Positions 10,151-19,515 of a stretch of 64,000 nt of DNA are shown piece after piece. The DNA is from Bacteroides zoogleoformans (GTDB lineage Bacteria > Bacteroidota > Bacteroidia > Bacteroidales > Bacteroidaceae), in NCBI RefSeq assembly GCF_002998435.1, contig NZ_CP027231.1:3297795-3361794 (forward strand), in the 5' to 3' direction. The position numbers and the translations under genes are program-made. The stretch's first letter is position 1; every line of letters starts with the position of its first letter. The notes under the pieces were generated by a model. It worked only from the letters and a program-made list of their open reading frames with translations, ran no database searches and was not told the DNA's origin.

Positions 10151-10867
10151 TTATTTCATAAATCCGTCTTTTCCGAAGGGCGAGGCGTTATGGTTCAGAT
10201 TTTCCTCGATGTTTCCTATGACTCCGTCCTTGATATGAATGATTTTGTCTGTCTGATTGGATACGCCGCTTTCGTGAGTCACCACGACGATGGTCATGCC
10301 GGCTTTATGCAGGTCTTTCAGAATCTGCATCACTTCAACGGACGTCTTGCTGTCCAGTGCACCGGTAGGTTCATCGGCCAAGATTATCTGCGGTTGGGTG
10401 ATGAGGGCACGGGCAATGGCCACACGTTGCTTCTGTCCGCCGGACATCTCGTTCGGCATGTGGTGCGCCCACTCTTTCAGTCCCAGACGATCCAGATACT
10501 CCATGGCCAGCGCATTGCGTTTGCGGCGGCTCACCCCTTGGTAGAAGAGGGGAAGCGCCACGTTCTCCATGGCATTCTTAAAGGAGATCAGGTTGAATGA
10601 TTGGAAAATGAAGCCAATCATGCGGTTGCGATATTCGGCGGCTTTCGTCTCACTGAGTTTTTTGATGAGCGTACCATTCAGATAATATTCTCCGGTGTCA
10701 TAATTGTCGAGAATACCCAATATGTTCAGCAAAGTGGACTTTCCCGAACCGGATGCTCCCATGATGGAAACAAACTCTCCTTTTTCGATGTTAAGATCAA
10801 TGCCTTTGAGCACATGCAGAGGTGCTCCGTTGTTGTAGGTCTTGTTGATTTCTTTTAGCTGTATCAC
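10151..10867 (-). CDS. ABC transporter ATPase (MacB/LolD class)
   Basis: 238 residues with all ABC motifs: Walker A GASGSGKST, Q-loop FQSFN, signature MSGGQKQRVAIARAL, Walker B IILADEPTGALD and the switch His in VVVTHE. It powers the two FtsX-type permeases encoded downstream. It is the first gene of the operon, with a -7 box 53 bp or so upstream on the minus strand. Confidence 0.93.
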   Translation of the reverse strand: MIQLKEINKTYNNGAPLHVLKGIDLNIEKGEFVSIMGASGSGKSTLLNILGILDNYDTGEYYLNGTLIKKLSETKAAEYRNRMIGFIFQSFNLISFKNAMENVALPLFYQGVSRRKRNALAMEYLDRLGLKEWAHHMPNEMSGGQKQRVAIARALITQPQIILADEPTGALDSKTSVEVMQILKDLHKAGMTIVVVTHESGVSNQTDKIIHIKDGVIGNIEENLNHNASPFGKDGFMK

Positions 10868-10919
10868 GACTTCACTGTTTATTGCTTGTTTTGTTTACGC
10901 TGTTTTTCATAATTAGACG

Positions 10920-10927
10920 CAAAGATA
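10920..10927 (-). promoter_or_regulatory. -7 box for the efflux operon
   Basis: On the minus strand this reads TATCTTTG, matching TAnnTTTG. A weak -33 candidate (GTTT) sits 19 bp upstream. It lies in the 179-bp divergent region between the ABC ATPase gene and the ROK kinase gene. Confidence 0.5.
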
Positions 10928-11046
10928 GTGTCAAAAGTTGCACTATAAACACACTTTTTTTAGGAAAGATTTTGAAGTGTCATTTTTCTTTGTGTAATTT
11001 GTAACCATAAATACATTAACTAACCCTTTAAACAATAAGAAATATC

Positions 11047-12027
11047 ATGAATTCAAACATGGAGAAACCCTATGTAGTGGGTATTGACATTGGCGGTACA
11101 AATACGGTCTTTGGCATTGTGGATGCACGTGGGACAATTGTCACAAGTGGTTCTATTAAGACCGCCTCTTTTGAGAAGGTTGACGACTATGTAGATGAAG
11201 TATGCAAGAATCTGCTCCCTCTGATTATAGCCAATGGAGGGGTGGAGAAGATAAAGGGAATCGGCATCGGTGCTCCTAATGGCAATTACTACAGTGGTAC
11301 CATCGAGTTTGCCCCTAATCTTCCCTGGAAGGGTGTAATTCCTTTGGCTGCTATGTTTGAAGAGCGCTTGGGCATCCCCACCGCATTGACCAACGATGCC
11401 AATGCGGCCGGTGTAGGCGAAATGACTTACGGTGCGGCACGTGGCATGAAAGATTTCATTATGATTACGCTGGGTACAGGCGTGGGCAGCGGTATTGTCA
11501 TCAATGGACAGATGGTTTACGGGCACGATGGCTTTGCCGGAGAATTAGGCCATACCATTATCCGTCGCGAAAACGGGCGTCTTTGCGGATGCGGACGGCA
11601 TGGCTGTCTTGAAACTTATTGCTCGGCCACAGGTGTGGCTCGCTCGGCACGCGAGTTTTTGGCTGCGCGCACGGAACCCAGTTTGTTGCGTTCTATTCCG
11701 GCCGAGAACATCACTTCCAAAGATGTGTATGATGCGGCTGTCAAGGGTGATAAGTTGGCTCAGGACATTTTCGAGTTTACCGGTACTATTTTGGGTGAGG
11801 CTTTAGCAGATTTCATAGCTTTCTCTAGTCCGGAAGCCATCGTGCTGTTCGGCGGTTTGGCAAAAGCGGGTGATTATATTTTCAAGCCCATCCAGAAGGC
11901 TATTGATGCCAATGTGCTGAATATCTACAAAGGCAAAACGAAGTTGCTGGCTTCCGAGTTGAAAGACTCTGACGCAGCAGTGCTGGGTGCCAGTGCATTA
12001 GGTTGGGAACTGCGAGAAATCAAATAG
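11047..12027 (+). CDS. ROK-family sugar kinase (glucokinase-like)
   Basis: 326 residues. The phosphate-binding GIDIGGTNTVFGIVD is at the N-terminus, followed by NDANAAGVGE, the GTGVGSGIVING segment and the ROK zinc-binding motif CGCGRHGCLETYC with its preceding His. The protein would phosphorylate glucose or a related hexose with ATP in the cytoplasm. MEKPY at 11059 is an alternative start; the first ATG at 11047 is kept because it follows the AATAAGAAATATC stretch. It is transcribed away from the efflux operon and ends in a strong palindromic terminator. Confidence 0.88.
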   Translation: MNSNMEKPYVVGIDIGGTNTVFGIVDARGTIVTSGSIKTASFEKVDDYVDEVCKNLLPLIIANGGVEKIKGIGIGAPNGNYYSGTIEFAPNLPWKGVIPLAAMFEERLGIPTALTNDANAAGVGEMTYGAARGMKDFIMITLGTGVGSGIVINGQMVYGHDGFAGELGHTIIRRENGRLCGCGRHGCLETYCSATGVARSAREFLAARTEPSLLRSIPAENITSKDVYDAAVKGDKLAQDIFEFTGTILGEALADFIAFSSPEAIVLFGGLAKAGDYIFKPIQKAIDANVLNIYKGKTKLLASELKDSDAAVLGASALGWELREIK

Positions 12028-12044
12028 TATTCCTCTAAAATTGT

Positions 12045-12090
12045 AAATTAGCGAAGCGTTGATTGTTAACAATCAACGCTTCGCTAATTT
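12045..12090. terminator. 46-bp perfect palindrome, bidirectional terminator
   Basis: Two 23-base arms are exactly complementary (AAATTAGCGAAGCGTTGATT and so on) and the right arm ends in a T run. It lies 18 bp after the ROK kinase stop, between convergent genes, so it can stop transcripts from both sides. Confidence 0.85.
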
Positions 12091-12289
12091 TTCTAAGCAC
12101 AGAAAGGAGTACATAACTTGTGGATTTACGCTCGCACGGTGCGGATAGACTTCTGCTTAGACAGAGATAACTCCTCGAAAACTTATACCACAGAAACAGT
12201 GTCTGCCGGTACGGTCTCACAATTTCGATATCGTAATTTTTAGAACTTACCTTGACTTACCTTGCTCTGTTCTTATATAGAAAGCGAGG

Positions 12290-13951
12290 CTACATCATTG
12301 CCAGCAGAATCATCTGCCCTGCCAAGATGCGCAGGAACATGGTCAACGGATAAACCGTTGAATAGCCTACTGCCGGTGCGTCATTGCCTGCTGTCTGATT
12401 AGAATAGGCCAATGCGGGAGGGTCGGTGTTGCTACCTGCAATCAGTCCCATCAGAGTGAAGTAATTCACTTTGAAATAAAGATGGGCTACGATGCCGACA
12501 ATGAGCAGTGGAATGACGGTTATCAGGAATCCGTATCCTACGTATGACAATCCGTTACCTTCTACCACCGTCTGGACGAAATGCTCTCCGGCCTCTATGC
12601 CTACGCTGGCAAGGAAAAGCACGATACCTATTTCACGTAGCATCAAGTTGGCACTCATGGTGGTATAAGTGACGAGGTGTATCTTGTGCCCGAAGCGGCC
12701 GATAAGGATGGCTACCACAAGCGGACCGCCCGCTAAACCGAGCTTTACAGGTGTAGGCATGCCGGGGAAAGCTATAGGAAGGCTGCCCAGCAGGATTCCA
12801 AGGAAGATACCTACGAAGATGGTCACGATGTTCGGAGTGTCCAGACGCTTCAATTGGTTGCCTAATACGCCGGCCACACGTTCTACGGCATCTTGCTGTC
12901 CCACTACCATGACGCGGTCGCCCACTTGAAGCACCAGATCAGGGTCGGCGAACAAATCCATGCCCGAACGGTTGATGCGAGTCACATTTACTCCATACAT
13001 ATTGCGGAAGTGAAGGCTTCCCAGTTTTTTGCCGTTGATTTCGGATTTGGTGACCAAAATGCGCCGTGAAACCATCGGGGTATCTTGTCTTTCCCAGTCC
13101 ACCTCTATTTCCTTGCCGATAAAAGCAATCACTGCCTCGGCATCTTCTTCGGAGCAGACAATGAAAAGCTGGTCGCCTATATGAAACTCCGTGTCTTGAT
13201 TGGGGATGCTGACATGTCCTTCGTGGCGAATGCGGGAACAGACGAAGGGGCGTCCCAGAAAGTCTTTGATTTGAATCAGCTTCTTGCCGTCGATGGACTC
13301 GTTGCGCACTTCCAGATGGAGCATGTGGGGCTGATGCTTGGAGTCGGCCTCCTGTGTATGCAGTTCTTCCTCTTCCTTTTTGAGATTGACACGGCAGATG
13401 TAGCGCACGGCAATGATGGAACCTATGATGCCTACCACACCGAGCGGATAGGCACAGGCATAGCCCAGGGCAATCGGGTCTCCCGTATAGTGGAGCTGGC
13501 TTAGAGCTTCATTGGCGGCACCCAAACCGGGAGTGTTTGTAACAGCTCCGTAGAGGATACCCACAATCATAGGCAGTTCTATGTTGCCGTCAATGAAATA
13601 AATGCTCATGGCCACTGCAATGTTCAGTGCCACAATGCACACGGCAAGCATGTTCAGCGTCATGCCCCCTTTCTTGAAGGAAGAGAAAAAGGCCGGCCCT
13701 ACTTGCAAACCGATGCAGAATACAAATAGAATCAAACCGAACTCGCGGATGAAGTGCAGAATGTGCGTCTCTCCCGTGAAGCCGAAATGACCCATCAGAA
13801 TGCCGGTAAAGAGAACGAACGTTACCCCCAATGATACGCCGAAAATTTTGATTTTACCTAATAATACGCCCACAGAAATGACGAATGCATATAAGCAGAC
13901 GATGTGTGCTACGGATGAAGGATCCCATAGCAAAGTCTCTAACCAATTCAT
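12290..13951 (-). CDS. AspT/YidE-type transporter with two RCK_C domains
   Basis: 553 residues. Membrane segments fill roughly residues 15-190 and 385-553; the two halves are related to each other as in the Asp-Al exchanger family. Between them lie two RCK_C modules, one starting [19 protein letters not shown] and one starting [18 protein letters not shown]. Conserved membrane stretches include [20 protein letters not shown] and [17 protein letters not shown]. These proteins are inner-membrane antiporters or uncharacterised relatives; the substrate is unknown. Confidence 0.85.
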   Translation of the reverse strand: MNWLETLLWDPSSVAHIVCLYAFVISVGVLLGKIKIFGVSLGVTFVLFTGILMGHFGFTGETHILHFIREFGLILFVFCIGLQVGPAFFSSFKKGGMTLNMLAVCIVALNIAVAMSIYFIDGNIELPMIVGILYGAVTNTPGLGAANEALSQLHYTGDPIALGYACAYPLGVVGIIGSIIAVRYICRVNLKKEEEELHTQEADSKHQPHMLHLEVRNESIDGKKLIQIKDFLGRPFVCSRIRHEGHVSIPNQDTEFHIGDQLFIVCSEEDAEAVIAFIGKEIEVDWERQDTPMVSRRILVTKSEINGKKLGSLHFRNMYGVNVTRINRSGMDLFADPDLVLQVGDRVMVVGQQDAVERVAGVLGNQLKRLDTPNIVTIFVGIFLGILLGSLPIAFPGMPTPVKLGLAGGPLVVAILIGRFGHKIHLVTYTTMSANLMLREIGIVLFLASVGIEAGEHFVQTVVEGNGLSYVGYGFLITVIPLLIVGIVAHLYFKVNYFTLMGLIAGSNTDPPALAYSNQTAGNDAPAVGYSTVYPLTMFLRILAGQMILLAMM

Positions 13952-14080
13952 AGTTACCTTGAAATAATAATGATTTTAAATTTTGCGCAAAAGTAGTCAA
14001 TAAAGAAGAGGTGGCAAAGGCTTTGTTGCTATTTTTGTCTTTTTGTCATGTGGATAAGTTTTGTTGGGTTGAAAATGAAG

Positions 14081-14088
14081 TATTTTTG
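14081..14088 (+). promoter_or_regulatory. -7 box immediately before mutY
   Basis: TATTTTTG matches TAnnTTTG and is only 5 bp from the preferred mutY ATG at 14093. If active, the mRNA would have almost no leader. A TTTG lies 17 bp upstream, slightly closer than usual. Confidence 0.5.
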
Positions 14089-14092
14089 CAGC

Positions 14093-15133
14093 ATGATTTT
14101 CTTTAGTGAGATAATATTGAATTGGTACGCAGAGAATAAGCGCCCTCTTCCATGGAGGAGTACGGCAGACCCTTATGTGATATGGATTTCTGAGATTATA
14201 CTACAACAGACAAGGGTGGCGCAAGGGTATGATTATTTTCTTCGTTTTGTGAAGCGTTTTCCCAATGTAGTGGCATTAGCTTCGGCTTCGGAGGATGAGG
14301 TAATGAAGTATTGGCAGGGCTTGGGCTATTATTCCCGTGCAAGAAACTTGCATGTAGCGGCTCAAACTATGGGTGGAGTATTTCCAAGAACATACGAAGA
14401 AGTGCTCTCCTTGAAAGGGGTGGGTGAGTATACGGCAGCTGCAATTTGTTCATTTGCTTATGGAATGCCCTATGCGGTAGTTGACGGTAATGTGTATCGG
14501 GTACTTGCCCGTTATTGGGGTATAGATACGCCTATTGATTCTACTGAAGGGAAGAAACTTTTTAAGAACTTGGCAGAAGAATTATTGGATAAAACGAGAC
14601 CGGCTGATTACAATCAAGCTATTATGGACTTTGGAGCATTGCAGTGTGTACCGCAATTTCCTGATTGCAGGGCATGTCCGTTGGCTGTCGGCTGTCGGGC
14701 ATTGGCAAAAGGACAAGTGATGCGGCTGCCGGTGAAACAGCATAAGACGAAGACCATTGACCGTTACTTTAATTATATATATGTACGCATGGGAGAATTC
14801 ACATTGATACGTAAGCGTACGGAAAATGATATCTGGAAAAACTTATTTGAGTTACCGTTGGTTGAGGCAGATAAAGATTTGCCGGAGGAGGAGTTACTGG
14901 CATGCCCACAATTCCAGGCTTTTTTTGTAGAAGGGGAGACCCCTGTGATTCGTCCGGTTTTGCGTAATGTAAAGCATATACTATCACATCGGGTGATTTA
15001 TACGAATTTCTATGAAGTGATTTTACCTGTTACCTCGCATTCTTTTCCCGATTACCGGCGGATTAAAATAGAAGAGTTGGGTGATTATGCAGTGCCGCGA
15101 TTGATTCATGCCTTTCTGGAGAAATATGTATAA
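14093..15133 (+). CDS. mutY: A/G-specific adenine glycosylase
   Basis: 346 residues from the ATG at 14093; an upstream ATG at 14048 in the same frame would lie before the -7 box. Visible: LPWRSTADPYVIWISEIILQ with the catalytic Glu, the helix-hairpin-helix LKGVGEYTAAAICSFAYG followed by VVDGNVYRVLARY (catalytic Asp), the iron-sulfur cysteines spaced C-x6-C-x2-C-x5-C in CVPQFPDCRACPLAVGC, and a NUDIX-like C-terminal domain with the LRNVKHILSHRVIY segment. It removes adenine mispaired with 8-oxoguanine. ssb follows. Confidence 0.93.
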   Translation: MIFFSEIILNWYAENKRPLPWRSTADPYVIWISEIILQQTRVAQGYDYFLRFVKRFPNVVALASASEDEVMKYWQGLGYYSRARNLHVAAQTMGGVFPRTYEEVLSLKGVGEYTAAAICSFAYGMPYAVVDGNVYRVLARYWGIDTPIDSTEGKKLFKNLAEELLDKTRPADYNQAIMDFGALQCVPQFPDCRACPLAVGCRALAKGQVMRLPVKQHKTKTIDRYFNYIYVRMGEFTLIRKRTENDIWKNLFELPLVEADKDLPEEELLACPQFQAFFVEGETPVIRPVLRNVKHILSHRVIYTNFYEVILPVTSHSFPDYRRIKIEELGDYAVPRLIHAFLEKYV

Positions 15134-15147
15134 AAGTTAGTCTTATT

Positions 15148-15179
15148 CTTGCATGATGTGAATATTCTCGTTAATTTTG
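15148..15179 (+). promoter_or_regulatory. Promoter of ssb
   Basis: CTTG, then 20 bp, then TAATTTTG. This fits the Bacteroides -33/-7 pattern with one mismatch in the -33 box and lies 30 bp before the ssb ATG. Confidence 0.6.
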
Positions 15180-15208
15180 GCAGCAAATAATTAAAAATAG
15201 AGAGGCTT

Positions 15209-15664
15209 ATGTCAGTAAATAAAGTGATATTAATAGGAAATGTAGGCAAAGCTCCGGAAGTCAGATACCTTGATAGCGGTATTGCCGTGGCTACTTTGCC
15301 TTTGGCTACCTCAGACCGGGCTTATACTTTGGCTAATGGGACACAGGTTCCGGAACGCACAGAGTGGCATAATCTTGTATTCTGGCGCGGACTGGCAGAA
15401 ACCGTAGAAAAATATGTGCATAAAGGCGATAAACTTTATGTGGAGGGGAAAATACGTACTCGGTCATACGATGATCAGGCGGGTGTAAAGCGCTATGTGA
15501 CAGAAATCTTTGTTGATAACATGGAAATGCTGACAGCAAAAGCATCGGGTGCGGGTGTTGCTTCTTATGTTCCTCAAGGTGGAGGACCTGCTGAACCGCA
15601 ACAACCGATGCAGCCACAAGTTGTCCCGACACAAGATAATTCGGCAGGCGACCTGCCCTTCTAA
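15209..15664 (+). CDS. ssb: Single-stranded DNA-binding protein
   Basis: 151 residues. OB-fold begins NKVILIGNVGKAPEVRYLDS, and the family's TEWHNLVFWRGLAE and GDKLYVEGKIRTRSY are present. The tail is low complexity (PQQPMQPQVVPTQ) and ends in the acidic tip SAGDLPF that binds partner proteins. It protects single-stranded DNA in replication and repair. It has its own promoter and is followed by gldE after 25 bp. Confidence 0.95.
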   Translation: MSVNKVILIGNVGKAPEVRYLDSGIAVATLPLATSDRAYTLANGTQVPERTEWHNLVFWRGLAETVEKYVHKGDKLYVEGKIRTRSYDDQAGVKRYVTEIFVDNMEMLTAKASGAGVASYVPQGGGPAEPQQPMQPQVVPTQDNSAGDLPF

Positions 15665-15689
15665 ATTTGTTTAACGAAAACCTGAATCT

Positions 15690-17039
15690 TTGGACCCAGA
15701 TGCTTATTTTAGCCAGTTGGCAGATGTATTTAATGGCATATCAGTGCAAGCTCCTTCTGTTTCGGCCATTATAGCCATAGTGTTGGCTGGTTTGCTTTTG
15801 CTTGTTTCCGGTTTTGCATCAGCTTCCGAAATTGCTTTCTTCTCACTTTCTCCATCAGATTTAAATGCTATAGCCGAGAAAAAACATCCTTCGGATGATA
15901 AAATCAGTAATCTGTTGGAGAATAGTGAGCGTTTGTTGGCTACGATTTTAATTACGAACAACTTTGTGAATGTAACTATAATCATGCTCTGCAATTTCTT
16001 TTTTATGAATGTATTTCTATTCCATTCTCCTGTTGCGGAGTTCGTAATCCTGACGGTTGTTCTTTCATTTTTACTATTGCTTTTTGGCGAAATAATGCCT
16101 AAAATATATTCGGCACAGAAGACATTGGCTTTTTGTCGTATTGCTGCTCCCGGCATCATGCTGTGTCGTTCTTTCTTTTACCCCTTGGCGTCTATGCTGG
16201 TGCATTCCACCTCTTTTTTAAACAAACATGTTGTTCGTAGAAATCATAACATATCGGTCGATGAACTTTCTCAAGCTTTGGAATTGACGGATAAGACTGA
16301 ATTATCAGAAGAGAACAATATATTGGAAGGTATTATTCGTTTCGGTGGGGAAACCGCTAAGGAGGTTATGACATCTCGTTTGGATGTGGTCGATTTGGAT
16401 ATTCGTACCCCTTTCAAAGAAGTGTTGAGGTGTATTGTGGAAAATGCCTACTCCCGTATTCCTGTTTATGCGAATACTCGTGATAATATCAAAGGTATTT
16501 TATATATAAAGGATTTGCTTCCGCATTTGAATAAAGGTGATAATTTTCGTTGGCAGTCGCTCATTCGTCCGGCATATTTTGTTCCTGAAACCAAGATGAT
16601 TGATGACTTGTTGCGCGATTTTCAGGCTAATAAGATACATATAGCCATTGTTGTTGATGAGTTTGGCGGAACGTCGGGCATTGTGACCATGGAAGATATC
16701 ATAGAAGAAATAGTAGGTGAAATACACGATGAATACGATGACGAAGAGCGTACATTCGCTATTCTGAATGATCATACATGGGTGTTTGAAGCCAAAACAC
16801 AATTGACGGATTTTTACAAAATAACCAAGCTGAACGAAGATACTTTCGACGAGGTGGCGGGAGATGCAGATACGCTTGCCGGACTTTTGCTTGAACTGAA
16901 AGGTGAATTTCCGGCACTGCATGAAAAAGTCGCTTACGACCGCTATGAGTTCGAAGTGTTGGAGATGAACAACCGTCGTATCTTGAAGGTGAAGTTTACG
17001 ATAATCCCCTCTATAGCGATGCCGGCAGAAAAATCCTGA
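15690..17039 (+). CDS. gldE: Gliding motility-associated GldE-like CBS/transporter-associated protein
   Basis: 449 residues. It is membrane-bound in the N-terminal DUF21/CNNM region (about 22-180, LLLLVSGFASASEIAFFSLS), then has a CBS pair (about 215-325, SRIPVYANTRDNIKGILYIK and IAIVVDEFGGTSGIVTMEDI) and a CorC/HlyC C-terminal domain. GldE is conserved even in non-gliding Bacteroides and a magnesium or cobalt transport role is inferred from the CNNM family. The start is a TTG at 15690: the MDPDAYFSQL beginning matches family starts and no ATG is available before the first membrane segment. Confidence 0.88.
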   Translation: MDPDAYFSQLADVFNGISVQAPSVSAIIAIVLAGLLLLVSGFASASEIAFFSLSPSDLNAIAEKKHPSDDKISNLLENSERLLATILITNNFVNVTIIMLCNFFFMNVFLFHSPVAEFVILTVVLSFLLLLFGEIMPKIYSAQKTLAFCRIAAPGIMLCRSFFYPLASMLVHSTSFLNKHVVRRNHNISVDELSQALELTDKTELSEENNILEGIIRFGGETAKEVMTSRLDVVDLDIRTPFKEVLRCIVENAYSRIPVYANTRDNIKGILYIKDLLPHLNKGDNFRWQSLIRPAYFVPETKMIDDLLRDFQANKIHIAIVVDEFGGTSGIVTMEDIIEEIVGEIHDEYDDEERTFAILNDHTWVFEAKTQLTDFYKITKLNEDTFDEVAGDADTLAGLLLELKGEFPALHEKVAYDRYEFEVLEMNNRRILKVKFTIIPSIAMPAEKS

Positions 17040-17081
17040 TTAGTAATCATTCGTTTCTTTATTTTTAATATCTGATATCAA

Positions 17082-17711
17082 GTGCCTCTTTTTTTGAAAG
17101 ATAGAACCTCGTCCTGTCAATGGGGAGTTTGGAAAACAGATGAAACTCCGGAAGATTTATTGACCATGTTACCTCAGGAAAAAAAGTACCGGGAGGTTGT
17201 GCAAAGCTTTAGGTCGGAACATCGTCGTGTGGAGTGGATGGCTGTGCGCGTATTGTTGTATACGTTATTGGGTGAAGAAAAAGAAATAGCTTACTATTCC
17301 GGTGGAAAACCTTATTTGGCAGACGCTTCTGCCTCGCTCAGTATTTCTCACACCAAAGGCTATGTCGCAGTGGCTCTGGGGCCATGGGGGAAAGACGTTG
17401 GAGTGGATGTGGAGCAATATGCAGAAAGAGTCAGGAAAGTGGCTCATAGATATATGCGCGAGGATGAAGAAACGAGTGTTTTTCAAGGAACCGACACTTG
17501 GTCATTGCTGCTTCATTGGTCGGCAAAAGAGACAATATTTAAATGTCTGAATACTTCGGAGGTGGATTTTCGCAATCACCTGCGTATAATGCCTTTCACT
17601 ATTGCTAAAGAGGGTACATTCTCCGCCGAAGAATATCGTACGCTGGAGAAACGTTGCTTTACCATTCGTTATTTTATATTCGCAGACTTTGTGCTAACAT
17701 TAAGTTTGTAG
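17082..17711 (+). CDS. 4'-phosphopantetheinyl transferase superfamily protein
   Basis: 209 residues from a GTG start. Core motifs of Sfp-type enzymes are present: SISHTKGYVAVAL, VGVDVEQYAERVRKVAHRYM with the metal-binding Asp, and LLHWSAKETIFKC. It transfers phosphopantetheine from CoA to acyl or peptidyl carrier proteins. The gene sits 42 bp after gldE, the common Bacteroides order. Its stop codon directly abuts the left inverted repeat of an IS66 remnant, so the final residues could have been altered by that insertion. Confidence 0.88.
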   Translation: MPLFLKDRTSSCQWGVWKTDETPEDLLTMLPQEKKYREVVQSFRSEHRRVEWMAVRVLLYTLLGEEKEIAYYSGGKPYLADASASLSISHTKGYVAVALGPWGKDVGVDVEQYAERVRKVAHRYMREDEETSVFQGTDTWSLLLHWSAKETIFKCLNTSEVDFRNHLRIMPFTIAKEGTFSAEEYRTLEKRCFTIRYFIFADFVLTLSL

Positions 17712-18439
17712 GTAACTACTCAGCAATAATATGCTGATTTCTTTTTAGGCCATGTTTAGGTGTTACAACAATAAGAGGCTGGACTGGGCATGGATAGCCC
17801 AGACGCTATATGTCATCTTATGCTTTCGTGCCACAGGGCGTGGCGCCAAGGTCCTTGAGGAACGGTTCGGAGACTCGTTGGGCAACATGGTGGCTGTGAC
17901 AGACCGTCATAGTGCCTATTTCGCGATAGACTTCCTTGACCATCAGGTATGCCTGGCACATCTGTTCAGAGAGCTGGAGTATCTCTCGCAGCTTGACAAG
18001 GAACAGCAATGGCCTGTGCAAATGCGAGACCTGCTTCGCCAAGCCATACATGAACGCGATGAAAAGCCCGGGGAAATAATCTGCAAAGAAACCTGGCTTG
18101 AAAGACTTGACAAGCTGTTGCAGAAAAATCTCACTCACCTTAAAAGTGACTTTGAGAGGTTCCGCAAAGGACTTGTAAAGGTTAGGGATTACATCTTCAA
18201 TTTCTTGGAGAACCTGGTGATACCATCCGACAACAACGGCAGCGAACGGGGAATAAGGAAACAGAAAGTCAAGCAGAAAATATCCGGGACTTTCAGAGCG
18301 GACATGGGAGCTGACGCATTCTTTGCCATTCCATTGCAGACACTGCGTGGAAGAACAAGCAATCACAACTTGGAGCCATTGAGACCATCCTGTCATTATA
18401 GGATGGGAACAACGCCTTGTCTTATTGCCGAGTAGTTAC
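17712..18439 (+). mobile_element. Internally deleted IS66-family derivative with both end repeats
   Basis: The unit begins with GTAACTACTCAGCAATAA and ends with its inverted complement TTATTGCCGAGTAGTTAC (one mismatch over 19 bp when the flanking G/C pair is counted). Inside is only the C-terminal ~215 codons of an IS66 transposase; tnpA, tnpB and the front of tnpC are missing. The 8-bp flanks do not match, so no target duplication is seen. Confidence 0.75.
17752..18401 (+). pseudogene. IS66-family transposase (TnpC) C-terminal fragment, frameshifted
   Basis: The frame reads VTDRHSAYFAIDFLDHQVCL and then the IS66 signature IPSDNNGSERGIRKQKVKQK. Around 18330 the frame shifts: the expected ending SIADTAWKNKQSQLGAIETI is in another frame and stops at 18399-18401. 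If the shift is ignored the frame runs on to 18435. It lacks the N-terminal half, so it is not an active transposase. Confidence 0.85.
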
Positions 18440-18519
18440 CACTGATACAAATATATAATAAATTTCATTAATCGAATAATTAGGTAAACATCTGATTTAT
18501 AACCCTATGGACTTGGCGA

Positions 18520-18684
18520 CTATATACTGCCTTACAGCAAAGTCCCCTATAAACAATTATAATGCTTATAGGGGACTTATCTTTTAATATGCTCTACTAC
18601 TTAACAAGGATTCACACTGTAAGGCAATATATAGTTACCCTTGGTTTAATTGCTGGTTTAATTTCGACCATTAAACTAAGGTAA
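18520..18684. repeat. Nested inverted-repeat cluster downstream of the tRNA
   Basis: Outer arms 18520-18537 and 18617-18634 pair over 18 bp with one G-T wobble. Inside them is a perfect 12-bp hairpin, 18541-18552 with 18566-18577 (AGTCCCCTATAA). Directly after comes a third hairpin, 18635-18650 with 18670-18684. No gene is seen between the IS66 remnant and the tRNA terminator. Confidence 0.75.
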
Positions 18685-18708
18685 ACAGGGTATTACCATT
18701 AAAAGCAA

Positions 18709-18742
18709 AAAGCATCGATAATCTTTCGATTATCAATGCTTT
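18709..18742 (-). terminator. Rho-independent terminator of tRNA-Pro
   Basis: On the minus strand two 15-base arms (AAAGCATTGATAATC and its complement, one wobble) close a GAAA tetraloop and are followed by a T-rich run. It starts 9 bp after the tRNA 3' end. Confidence 0.85.
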
Positions 18743-18750
18743 ATTGGTAG

Positions 18751-18825
18751 TCGGGGTGACTGGATTCGAACCAGCGACCACACGCCCCCCAGACGCGTAC
18801 TCTAACCGGGCTGAGCTACACCCCG
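18751..18825 (-). tRNA. tRNA-Pro, anticodon GGG
   Basis: 75 nt on the minus strand. The acceptor stem CGGGGTG pairs with CACCCCG with discriminator A, and the T-arm contains GGTTCGAATCC. The anticodon loop CTGGGGG sets anticodon GGG (proline). CCA is not encoded. The 5' 40 nt and 31 bp upstream lie in the direct repeat that bounds the integrated element, so the present 5' half and promoter may have come from the element. Confidence 0.95.
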
Positions 18826-18856
18826 AATTGCGGATGCAAAAGTAATGCTTTATTTT
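18786..18856. repeat. Left 71-bp attachment repeat
   Basis: It is identical to 34644-34714 except for one base (C at 18796, T at 34654). It covers tRNA-Pro positions 1-40, through the anticodon loop, and 31 bp of upstream sequence including the -7 box. The differing base is in the tRNA anticodon stem; the left version keeps the pair and the right version breaks it. Confidence 0.88.
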
Positions 18857-18867
18857 TAATCTGCAAA
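18837..18867 (-). promoter_or_regulatory. Promoter of tRNA-Pro
   Basis: On the minus strand: TTTG, 19 bp, TACTTTTG, exactly the Bacteroides consensus. The -7 box lies inside the 71-bp repeat and the -33 box lies just outside it, on the element side. Confidence 0.8.
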
Positions 18868-19515
18868 TAAATCGCTGTAAAAATATATGTTAGTATCTAT
18901 TACAAGTATTGTATCTTGCTTATTATTAGTGTTATATATTTATACTATCAAGTTCTATTTAGATAAAATTCTAAATAGTGATGAGGTAACTTCGGTGGCT
19001 GTTTTGCATTCTATACAGTGCAAAATAGATGCAAAAAGCCTCGACTTATAGCAATAAAGAGCGTCTAATCATCCCGAAACCTTAATCGAACCTTAATCGA
19101 AAAACAGGACGAACATTTGGGATGCAAACAAGTTGTAGGGTTAATGTAGGTTAAAGTCTGTCCCAATTTCGCAATGTTTTAGGGAGCCTTCCTTGTTGAG
19201 CCATTGCAATGATGTAGTTTTAATCATCGGAATTATCTACCTTTCCTCTAAAAAGAAAAATCTCCATCTATTATATATCCATATTTAACCGATTCGTATT
19301 CCTTTGGTTATATTATAGCTTGTAAACTTTTCCCATAAGTCTCTTTAGACGACAAGTATTTTGTCGTCTGTACTAATAAAGTTTTTTACTTTCCTCTTCA
19401 GCCTGGAAGGACTACGCCGGTGTCCAATCCCTCTATGGATGCAATAATTTTGTAAACGTGCTCATGTGGCGGCACAAAGATAATTATGTTGTCAATAGAG
19501 GTCTATCGGAATGGT
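18868..19515. other. Left arm of the element, no gene seen
   Basis: It contains a short tandem repeat at about 19078-19099 (ACCTTAATCGA twice) and a 9-bp perfect hairpin at 19347-19369 (AGACGACAA, loop GTATT). Part of this stretch must be the 3' end of the IS110-family element, whose exact border is not visible. Confidence 0.5.

Noticed and set aside
17704..18447. 8-bp target duplication around the IS66 unit
   Set aside because: The flanks do not match; the unit may have been rearranged after insertion.
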